The notes under the pieces: model-generated
Told to the model about the DNA's origin: nothing
The model's input: the letters and a program-made list of their open reading frames with translations, nothing else
Databases searched by the model: none
Program-made: the position numbers and the translations under genes
In this document: one piece after another, positions 1-5,076 of the stretch
How the letters are laid out: each line of letters starts with the position of its first letter
Numbering within the stretch: position 1 is the stretch's first letter
NCBI GenBank assembly: GCA_002500925.1
Contig: DLTN01000013.1
Coordinates: 1 to 7,091, forward strand
Origin: Gemmatimonadales bacterium UBA7835
Lineage (GTDB): Bacteria; Gemmatimonadota; Gemmatimonadetes; Longimicrobiales; Gaopeijiaceae
DNA: 7,091 nucleotides
Reading direction: 5' to 3'

Positions 1-1257
1 CCACACATCACGGACGAGATCAAGAGTGCGATCAGTAGGCTTGCCGAGGAGAACGATGTCGTTATTACCGAGATCGGCGGTACGGTTGGTGACATTGAGT
101 CACTACCATTCCTGGAGGCGATCAGACAATTCCGTGTAGATGTAGGTAGGGAGAATGCGATTTTTGTGCACCTCACCTTGGTCCCGTATCTGGCAGCAGC
201 AGGCGAATTGAAAACGAAACCGACACAGCACTCGGTAAGAGAGTTGATGGAGATCGGGATCCAGCCACAAGTGCTTATCTGCCGGGCTGAGAAGCCTCTC
301 TCGAAGGAGATAAAGCGAAAGATCGCGCTCTTCACTAATGTCGATTCAGAAGCGGTCCTAGAGTCACCGGATCTGTCTACTATCTATGAAGTCCCGCTAT
401 CTCTGAAGCAACAGAGGGCAGACGAGGTTGTTATGCGGGGTCTTGGGCTCACAGATCTTCCGGATCCTGATCTTACAACGTGGACGGACATGGTCAGAAG
501 GGTTCAGCAGCCTGCATCAGGTACGGTTAGGATTGCAGTGGTTGGGAAGTACACTGAACTCGTCGACTCGTACAAGTCAGTTCAGGAAGCCTTGATCCAC
601 GGCGGTATAGCAAACGATGTGAACGTGGAAATCGACTGGTTGCTCTCCGAAGAGTTTACGGGAGGCACGGGTGTGGAAACCCTGTCCTCCTACAATGGTG
701 TGCTTATACCAGGAGGGTTCGGGCCCAGAGGCGTCGAGGGGATGCTACACGCAATTCAGTGGGCGAGAGAGAGCGGTACGCCATTCTTCGGTATTTGCCT
801 TGGGCTCCAATGTGCGGTGATCGAATATGCCCGAAATGTGTGCGGCCTCGAGGGAGCCCATTCAACGGAATTCGACGCTGAGTCGCCTCATCCGGTCATC
901 GCACTTCTTGACTCACAGCTCCAGGTAATCAAAAAAGGTGGCACCATGAGATTGGGGGCATACCCATGCGCTCTCTCTGACTCCAGCCGCTCTCGAGAAA
1001 TCTATTCTGCGGAGGAGATTTCTGAGCGACATCGACATCGCTTTGAGGTAAATAATGAATACCGGGAGCGATTAGCCGATGAGGGGTTGACGATCAGTGG
1101 CACATCGCCGGACGGTGGGCTCGTCGAAATGGTTGAAATTACTGAACATCCTTGGTTTGTGGCTGGACAATTTCACCCGGAACTGAAGAGCCGACCTACT
1201 CGACCACATCCTCTATTTGCCTCTTTCATCGAGGCAGCCAGCCATCATGCGAGATAG
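1..1257 (+). CDS. pyrG: CTP synthase, 5'-truncated by the window edge
   Basis: Makes CTP from UTP, ATP and glutamine in the cytosol. The frame is open from base 1 and ends at TAG 1255-1257, giving 418 visible residues. By alignment from memory with E. coli PyrG (545 aa), the first ~116 residues lie outside the window. Visible marks of the synthetase domain are EIGGTVGDIES (residues 24-34; the first Glu matches the Mg-binding Glu140 of E. coli) and the UTP-site segment KTKPTQ (71-76). The C-terminal class I glutaminase domain has the PGGFG oxyanion strand, the nucleophile Cys266 in GICLGLQ, and the catalytic His392/Glu394 pair in FHPE, so it looks intact. A GTG at 166 is internal and not the start, because conserved PyrG sequence continues upstream in frame. 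CTP is also the co-substrate for KDO activation, which fits the downstream kds genes. Confidence 0.97.
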   Translation, partial: PHITDEIKSAISRLAEENDVVITEIGGTVGDIESLPFLEAIRQFRVDVGRENAIFVHLTLVPYLAAAGELKTKPTQHSVRELMEIGIQPQVLICRAEKPLSKEIKRKIALFTNVDSEAVLESPDLSTIYEVPLSLKQQRADEVVMRGLGLTDLPDPDLTTWTDMVRRVQQPASGTVRIAVVGKYTELVDSYKSVQEALIHGGIANDVNVEIDWLLSEEFTGGTGVETLSSYNGVLIPGGFGPRGVEGMLHAIQWARESGTPFFGICLGLQCAVIEYARNVCGLEGAHSTEFDAESPHPVIALLDSQLQVIKKGGTMRLGAYPCALSDSSRSREIYSAEEISERHRHRFEVNNEYRERLADEGLTISGTSPDGGLVEMVEITEHPWFVAGQFHPELKSRPTRPHPLFASFIEAASHHAR

Positions 1258-1336
1258 AAAAGTCCCGTCTTCGCATACTGTGCTCACGCGAAGCCCGACC
1301 TGTTGAGCAAGGCGCGATTCACGGGGATGACCTGAT
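1258..1336 (+). other. pyrG-kdsA gap with two overlapping stems
   Basis: This 79-nt gap holds CTTCGC (1269-1274) facing GCGAAG (1288-1293), and TGCTCA (1281-1286) facing TGAGCA (1304-1309). The second stem uses bases from the loop of the first, so the two could form an H-type pseudoknot or alternative hairpins. Neither stem is followed by a T-run, so there is no canonical intrinsic terminator and read-through from pyrG into kdsA is likely. No convincing -35/-10 pair was seen. Confidence 0.3.
1323..1326 (+). promoter_or_regulatory. probable ribosome binding site of kdsA
   Basis: GGGG lies 10 nt before the ATG at 1337. The in-frame stop TGA at 1328-1330 excludes any start further upstream, so this weak site and the ATG define the kdsA start. 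Confidence 0.45.
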
Positions 1337-2134
1337 ATGCTAGAGGTATTCACCCTGATTGCCGGGCCATGCACGCTGGAGGACGATGCTCTCAATCTAG
1401 AGATCGCGGAGTTTCTTGCTGGTTTGTCTCACAGCACGGGCCTTCCCGTAGTGTTTAAGGGATCCTTCGACAAAGCGAATCGGACACACTTAGAAGCCCC
1501 AAGAGGCCCCGGGCTCTCAGCGGGTCTAGAACGCCTCCATACTGTGCGGGAGAAGACGGGGCTCCCACTCCTGACCGACATTCATGAACCGAATCAAGCG
1601 GCACCCGTCGCAGAGGTGGTCGACGTCCTTCAAATTCCCGCCTTCCTCTGCCGACAGACCGATCTGCTGACTGCTGCGGGACAGACGGGCTGTGCGGTGA
1701 ATGTAAAGAAAGGGCAATGGGCGGCGCCTGAGGAGATGGGCGCAGCAGTGCATAAAGTCCGGACAGCGGGTGGCTCTATATGTGCTGTAACCGAGAGGGG
1801 TACCGCACACGGTTACGGGGACTTGGTCGTGGACATGCGGTCGTTTGAGCGTCTCAGAAAAGCTACAGGAGCAACAGTCCTGTTCGATGCGACTCACTCG
1901 GTGCAGCGCGCTCGAGCATCTTGCGGCATGACGGGAGGCGACCCGAATCACATTCCAGCTCTTGCCAGGGCGGCGGTCGCAGCTGGATGTGATGGGATCT
2001 TTTTGGAGACCCATCCTGAGCCTTCACAGGCGCCCTCTGACGGGACTAACATGCTTCCACTCGAACAACTTCCCGATCTCGTGCAACAGATCCTCGCGAT
2101 CCGGGCTGCGATTGAAGGAACCCTCGGTTCATAG
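1337..2134 (+). CDS. kdsA: KDO-8-phosphate synthase, metal-dependent type
   Basis: Condenses phosphoenolpyruvate with arabinose-5-phosphate to 3-deoxy-D-manno-octulosonate-8-phosphate, the committed step of KDO synthesis, in the cytosol. The 265-residue product is close in length to Aquifex KdsA (about 267). Family motifs are AGPC (9-12), FKGSFDKANR (40-49), LTDIHEP (79-85), IPAFLCRQTDLL (100-111), NVKKGQ (122-127), DATHSVQ (184-190) and LETHPEP (223-229). The four ligands of metal-dependent enzymes are all present: Cys12, His187, Glu224 and Asp235, matching Aquifex Cys11, His185, Glu222 and Asp233. E. coli, which is metal-free, has Asn at the Cys position. The start is fixed by an in-frame stop at 1328-1330. 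It lies 79 nt after pyrG and 17 nt before kdsC, so it is probably co-transcribed with both. DAHP synthase is the nearest alternative family, but the KANR and HEP context supports KdsA. Confidence 0.96.
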   Translation: MLEVFTLIAGPCTLEDDALNLEIAEFLAGLSHSTGLPVVFKGSFDKANRTHLEAPRGPGLSAGLERLHTVREKTGLPLLTDIHEPNQAAPVAEVVDVLQIPAFLCRQTDLLTAAGQTGCAVNVKKGQWAAPEEMGAAVHKVRTAGGSICAVTERGTAHGYGDLVVDMRSFERLRKATGATVLFDATHSVQRARASCGMTGGDPNHIPALARAAVAAGCDGIFLETHPEPSQAPSDGTNMLPLEQLPDLVQQILAIRAAIEGTLGS

Positions 2135-2138
2135 CTTC
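2114..2138 (+). other. stem-loop over the kdsA stop codon
   Basis: GAACC (2118-2122) and GGTTC (2126-2130) form a 5-bp stem with a 3-nt loop. GAAG (2114-2117) and CTTC (2135-2138) extend it by 4 bp across a bulge, ATAG, that contains the kdsA stop. It ends 13 nt before the kdsC ATG. It could affect coupling between the two genes, but a stem of this size can arise by chance. Confidence 0.25.
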
Positions 2139-2151
2139 GAGTGCGGAGAAT

Positions 2152-2721
2152 ATGACACGGACCATCAACTCCATACCTAGAGAGCTCGCAGAGCGTATCC
2201 GTCTAGTAATCTTCGACGTCGACGGGGTGCTCACTGACGCTGGCCTGTATACCGGTGCCACGGCAAAAGGCGAGCTGTTTGAACTGAAGAGGTTTGATAT
2301 ACAGGATGGCGTGGGGTTGAAAATGTTGAAGTGGGCCGGACTCGATGTTGTACTAGTGTCAGGCAGAGTTTCGGAAGCCACTTCCATCCGCGCGAAAGAC
2401 CTCGGAATAGATGGGTGTTATCAAATCCCAGATGCCCACAAACTTAAGGTGGTTAAACAGGTCCTTGACGAGAGAACAATAAGTTGGGACGAGGTTGCGA
2501 TGATCGGTGATGACATCCCGGACTTAGCGGTGATGCGCCTGGTGGGGCTCAAGGCAGCCGTGGCGAACGCCACTGACCCGATCGCGTCCATCGCCGACTG
2601 GCAGTCAAGTCGATCTGGTGGGCACGGGGCAGTGCGAGAGTTCACTGATGCGCTCCTTCGGGCTAGGGGGGAACTAGATGAGGTCGTCGAAAAATACGTC
2701 CGAGAGCGGAGCAAGAACTGA
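2152..2721 (+). CDS. kdsC: KDO-8-phosphate phosphatase (HAD family)
   Basis: Removes the phosphate from KDO-8-P to give KDO, the step after KdsA. The 189-residue protein has the compact, cap-less KdsC-type HAD fold. Motif I is FDVDGVLTD (21-29), with nucleophile Asp22 and acid/base Asp24. Motif II is SGR (70-72). Lys97 is the likely motif III lysine. Motif IV is GDDIPD (119-124), with Mg-binding acids. The C-terminal GGHGAVRE (156-163) is the KdsC tail that reaches a neighbouring active site in the tetramer. ATG 2152 is the only reasonable start before motif I. The purine stretch GGAGA (2145-2149) is only 2 nt away, closer than usual, so translation may depend on coupling with kdsA, whose stop lies 17 nt upstream. 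A close relative in this fold, sialic-acid-type phosphatase, is less likely given the kdsA neighbour. Confidence 0.94.
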   Translation: MTRTINSIPRELAERIRLVIFDVDGVLTDAGLYTGATAKGELFELKRFDIQDGVGLKMLKWAGLDVVLVSGRVSEATSIRAKDLGIDGCYQIPDAHKLKVVKQVLDERTISWDEVAMIGDDIPDLAVMRLVGLKAAVANATDPIASIADWQSSRSGGHGAVREFTDALLRARGELDEVVEKYVRERSKN

Positions 2722-2723
2722 TA

Positions 2724-2768
2724 GCTGAGAATCGGTCTATCGTAAATTGTGTTAATAGATTTCTCAGC
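2724..2768 (+). other. stem-loop 3 nt after the kdsC stop
   Basis: GCTGAGAA (2724-2731) pairs perfectly with TTCTCAGC (2761-2768). An inner stem, TCTAT (2736-2740) with ATAGA (2755-2759), continues the hairpin across an asymmetric internal loop. Its position directly after kdsC suits an mRNA 3' end or a terminator-like structure. No T-run follows the stem, so it is not a standard intrinsic terminator. It may act as a processing or stability element. Confidence 0.45.
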
Positions 2769-2770
2769 GG

Positions 2771-2791
2771 TGTAACGTTAACGATGTTACA
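2771..2791. promoter_or_regulatory. inverted repeat TGTAAC-N9-GTTACA, possible operator
   Basis: Two perfect 6-bp half-sites are separated by 9 nt, which contain a further small palindrome, GTTAAC (2777-2782). Half-site spacing of about 15 bp centre to centre is somewhat more than one helical turn. The centre lies about 134 bp before the transcription start predicted from the sigma-54-like promoter, within the usual range for an activator upstream site. I do not recognise the motif of any named regulator. Confidence 0.35.
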
Positions 2792-2800
2792 TAGGCAGTA

Positions 2801-2813
2801 ACCTGACTCAGGT
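2801..2813. promoter_or_regulatory. 13-bp palindrome ACCTGA-C-TCAGGT, possible operator
   Basis: A perfect 6-bp inverted repeat around one central base. The one-base centre is too small for an RNA hairpin loop, so if functional it is more likely a DNA-binding site. Its centre is about 108 bp upstream of the start predicted for the sigma-54-like promoter. No known regulator is recognised. Confidence 0.3.
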
Positions 2814-2887
2814 GTGGAACTGTCGCGTAGAGTGCGGTGGTAGACACTGAGGCAAGATTCCGAAATGGGTGTGAGCTGCTACGATGG

Positions 2888-2904
2888 CTGGCACGCCCAT
2901 GGCC
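2888..2904 (+). promoter_or_regulatory. candidate sigma-54 (-24/-12) promoter of lptC-lptA-lptB-rpoN
   Basis: The sequence CTGGCACG-CCCA-TGGCC compares with the published sigma-54 consensus YTGGCACG-N4-TTGCW. The -24 half matches fully. The -12 half keeps the essential GC and has T-to-G at its second base and C in place of W. GG (2890-2891) and GC (2902-2903) are separated by exactly 10 nt, as sigma-54 requires. Transcription would begin near 2915, just before the lptC ribosome binding site. The gene set downstream ends in rpoN, so self-activation is possible. The same bases can form a 5-bp hairpin, CTGGC/GCCAG, which is an alternative reason for the symmetry. Confidence 0.4.
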
Positions 2905-2914
2905 AGATGAAATT

Positions 2915-2919
2915 GGGAG
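2915..2919 (+). promoter_or_regulatory. ribosome binding site of lptC
   Basis: GGGAG lies 10 nt before ATG 2930. With the signal peptide that begins at this ATG, it decides the start against the upstream in-frame GTG at 2837. Confidence 0.6.
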
Positions 2920-2929
2920 CAGTTTGAGG

Positions 2930-3487
2930 ATGACAAAGCGACAGTTCTTCACGCCCCGCGGTTGCACCGCGATTGCGCTGGCACTCGTCGCTGTAGGGTG
3001 CTCTTCAGAGTTGAGCACTCCAGTGGCAAACCGAGACCTTCAGGCTCTCGAAGCAGACTACGTGGCATACGGGATGGTAAGTTTTATAACAGCGCGCGGG
3101 GTTCGGGAGGGCCGTGTGGAGGCTGATACTGCATATGTATATGAGGAGACTTCGACCGCGATGCTGAGGCAGATGTCTATTGTCTTCTATGATGAATTTG
3201 GAAACGAGAACGCTACAGTGACTGGAGATTTTGGAGACTGGAATCAAGAGACGAATCGGATGGTTGCACGCGGAGATGTGGTATTGCTGATCCACGAAGA
3301 TTCAAGTCAGATCCAGAGTCCTGAAATCTACTACGATCCAGGATTAGAGCGGATCTGGAGTGACTCGCTCACCACTCGCACAATGAGCGACGGGGCGGTC
3401 TCGACTGGGACAGCTTTCGAGTCTGATATGGCGTTCGAGAATATTACGATTGCGAACATGAGGGGTGGTGCGCGACGGGTCTTTTAG
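2930..3487 (+). CDS. lptC: LptC-like LPS export protein, probable lipoprotein
   Basis: In the LPS transport machine, LptC sits on the periplasmic face of the inner membrane and hands LPS from LptB2FG to LptA. The 185-residue product starts with a lipoprotein-type signal: basic residues at 3-4 and 10, hydrophobic stretch 13-22, then AVGC with Cys24 as the candidate lipidated residue. The rest follows the LptC beta-jellyroll pattern: IVFYDEFGNENATVTGD (84-100), GDVVLL (115-120), SPEIYYDP (130-137), an IWSD turn (142-145) and STGTAFESDM (158-167). An in-frame GTG at 2837 would add 31 non-hydrophobic residues before the signal and is unlikely to be the start. The E. coli protein is anchored by a membrane helix, so the lipoprotein form differs. 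Gene order kdsC-lptC-lptA-lptB supports the assignment. It may have its own promoter upstream. Confidence 0.85.
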   Translation: MTKRQFFTPRGCTAIALALVAVGCSSELSTPVANRDLQALEADYVAYGMVSFITARGVREGRVEADTAYVYEETSTAMLRQMSIVFYDEFGNENATVTGDFGDWNQETNRMVARGDVVLLIHEDSSQIQSPEIYYDPGLERIWSDSLTTRTMSDGAVSTGTAFESDMAFENITIANMRGGARRVF

Positions 3488-3510
3488 ACTCGGACCGCAA
3501 CGCATACCGG

Positions 3511-5076
3511 ATGCACTCACCTCTAGCTCCCATTCGGATGGCGATTGCCCTATCAACTTTATCATATGGGCTTTTTACGAGTCCGTTAGATGCGCAGGAA
3601 GGCTGCGAGGCGGTCGCTCCAGGCAACGATCTGACCCGGGCATTAACGGTAGGTGAATTACGTATTACGTACATCACAAATCCGCACTTCCTCTGTTCTG
3701 GTGGTGTTGAGATATGGGCCGATTCAGCAGAAGCATTTCCCGACCGTGGATATTCTCATTTGATTGGTAACGTGCGCTATCAAGAGGACGCTAGAGAGTT
3801 GCGTGCCGACGACGCTCGCTACTTCACCAACGAAGGGCGGTTACAAGCCGAAGGGAGCCTGGTCATCCTAGACGAAGCTCAGGGATCCTCAATCGAGAAT
3901 GGAAATCTCGTCTACTTGTTGGAGACGGACTTTCGGGATGTCTCGGAGATGACTGTCATGACGGACGCGAATGGGGTGCGGCCTGTCGCGGTTCTTACCC
4001 CGCGACAGGAAAGTGAGTCTGGGGTTGAGAGCGATACCTATACCGTGGTAGGGGACCGGATCTTTCTTCTCGGAGCTAATTATTTCACCGCATCGGGTGA
4101 CGTTCGGATCGAACAAGACTCTCTGGAGGCCTTCGCAGATTCAGCAGAATACGACATGGATGCTAGCGGACTGGTGCTGGAAGGTGACGCCCGAGTGCTT
4201 AGCGGCGAATACGATTTGGTTGGGCGTAGAATTACGCTGAGCGCACCCGGCGCTCCAGAGAATCGCATACACGCAAGACGAAACGCCAGATTGGAAGGGG
4301 GTGACTTGCTGCTAACCTCTGCTCAGATCTTCCTCTTTCTTGAAAATGATCAACTCGAAAGACTAGTTGCCACTCCAGTCGTGGACCCGGCGTCTGCCGT
4401 TGCAGACGTGGAGGACCGAGAGCGCCCAGAGGCCGTCGTGGAGAATTTCCAGCTCACAGCTGACTCCGTAGAAGTTCGGGCGCCGGCTCAGCGTGTTGAA
4501 AGGGTGTTCGCGTCGGGTTCAGCGAGGAGCGAGTCCCATGCGGCAGACTCTCTGACGGTTGATCTTCTACCTGAGATTGCCAAAACCGATTGGTTGGAGG
4601 GTGACACAATCATCGTCAACTTTACCGAGAAAATGGTCGTCCCCTCGGATCTAGGAAGCGGTACCGAGACGCCAGAGCTTGAAGTTGAAGACATCATCGC
4701 GATAGGTAGTGCACGGTCCCTCTATAGGCTTCCACCGAACGACTCCCTCGCAGTGCCGGGAGTTGACCCGCCTGCGGTCCATTACGTAGTCGGCAATCAG
4801 ATCCGGATAGAGATGAGAGGGCAGCAGGTAGAGTCCATGCAGGTCAGCGGTCAAACAGAGGGTGTTCATCTAGAACCGCTGCAACGAGCGCCAGTCCCCG
4901 ATACAGCTCAGGTAGACACGCTGGCTGTGTCAGACAGCTCCGCGGTTGAGCTGCAGTTGGACAGCGAACTTATGGGTCCTCAAAGTATTTTCGACTACGT
5001 GCCTCCATCAGAGTCGTTACAATTGCGCGGCCCTTTCACACCCCCCCTACAAAATCGACCGAGGAGTCTCCCTTGA
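3511..5076 (+). CDS. lptA: long OstA/LptA-like periplasmic LPS-bridge protein
   Basis: Expected to form part of the periplasmic beta-strand bridge that carries LPS to the outer membrane. The 521-residue product has a signal peptide: Arg9, hydrophobic 10-23, probable cleavage after Ala28 in LDA-Q. What follows is a series of OstA-like beta repeats with recurring ADSxE/ADS elements (70-74, 209-213, 317-321, 345-347), each followed by a G-N/D-V or G-x-A type strand, for example LIGNVRY (84-90), ASGDVRI (194-200) and LEGDARV (223-229). The tail from about 455 is Pro/Ser/Asp-rich and probably flexible. E. coli LptA is only about 185 aa, so this is nearly three times longer. The mature part has just two cysteines, Cys32 and Cys62. 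The product is rich in Asp and Glu. No clear ribosome binding site precedes ATG 3511, 23 nt after lptC, so coupling is likely. The C-terminal LptD barrel is absent. Confidence 0.78.
   Translation: MHSPLAPIRMAIALSTLSYGLFTSPLDAQEGCEAVAPGNDLTRALTVGELRITYITNPHFLCSGGVEIWADSAEAFPDRGYSHLIGNVRYQEDARELRADDARYFTNEGRLQAEGSLVILDEAQGSSIENGNLVYLLETDFRDVSEMTVMTDANGVRPVAVLTPRQESESGVESDTYTVVGDRIFLLGANYFTASGDVRIEQDSLEAFADSAEYDMDASGLVLEGDARVLSGEYDLVGRRITLSAPGAPENRIHARRNARLEGGDLLLTSAQIFLFLENDQLERLVATPVVDPASAVADVEDRERPEAVVENFQLTADSVEVRAPAQRVERVFASGSARSESHAADSLTVDLLPEIAKTDWLEGDTIIVNFTEKMVVPSDLGSGTETPELEVEDIIAIGSARSLYRLPPNDSLAVPGVDPPAVHYVVGNQIRIEMRGQQVESMQVSGQTEGVHLEPLQRAPVPDTAQVDTLAVSDSSAVELQLDSELMGPQSIFDYVPPSESLQLRGPFTPPLQNRPRSLP
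3721..3732 (+). repeat. 12-nt direct repeat, copy 1 (within lptA)
   Basis: GATTCAGCAGAA occurs here and again at 4138-4149. Both encode the D-S-A-E core of the ADSAE protein repeat, so they probably reflect duplicated OstA-type repeat units and not a mobile element. Confidence 0.7.
4138..4149 (+). repeat. 12-nt direct repeat, copy 2 (within lptA)
   Basis: Second copy of GATTCAGCAGAA, in the same reading frame as the copy at 3721-3732 and encoding the same residues in the second ADSAE unit of the OstA-like protein. Confidence 0.7.
5041..5047 (+). repeat. run of seven C within the 3' end of lptA
   Basis: Homopolymer tract 10 codons before the lptA stop. Loss of one C would move translation into a frame that stays open to TAA 5162-5164, adding about 30 residues and crossing the lptB start. 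It may be a slippage site or a place where sequencing errors occur. Confidence 0.6.
5061..5066 (+). promoter_or_regulatory. strong ribosome binding site of lptB
   Basis: GAGGAG lies 6 nt before the TTG at 5073, ideal spacing. It is the strongest Shine-Dalgarno match in the window and the main reason for accepting a TTG start. It sits inside the last codons of lptA. Confidence 0.8.

Larger units (their letters stand above)
2722..2929 (+). other. 208-nt intergenic region between kdsC and lptC
   Basis: This is the longest gap in the window. It contains a stem-loop (2724-2768), two perfect inverted repeats (2771-2791 and 2801-2813), a sigma-54-like promoter (2888-2904) and the lptC ribosome binding site (2915-2919). 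I found no convincing sigma-70 promoter. A 20-codon frame (2865-2927) and a GTG-started extension of lptC (from 2837) exist, but neither resembles a real coding region. Confidence 0.6.

Noticed and set aside
166..168. GTG as the pyrG start
   Set aside because: The frame is open to base 1 and encodes conserved CTP synthase sequence (EIGGTVGDIES) upstream, so this is an internal valine codon.
1258..1336. Intrinsic terminator after pyrG
   Set aside because: Stems are present, but no T-tract follows either of them.
1526..2014. 162-codon open frame on the minus strand inside kdsA
   Set aside because: It mirrors kdsA, whose protein is strongly conserved. The antisense product has no recognisable domain and is rich in Arg, Ser and Cys, as chance frames often are.
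2740..2800. Sigma-70 promoter before lptC
   Set aside because: AT-rich words such as TTAATA exist, but none has a matching -35 at 16-18 nt spacing.
2865..2927. 20-codon frame ending 2 nt before lptC, slightly like the end of a KpsF/KdsD protein
   Set aside because: Similarity is only to a vague tail pattern, there is no ribosome binding site, and the in-frame stop at 2841 prevents a longer coding remnant.
2837..2929. N-terminal extension of lptC from GTG 2837
   Set aside because: It would put 31 polar residues ahead of a clear signal peptide. ATG 2930 has a well-placed GGGAG site.
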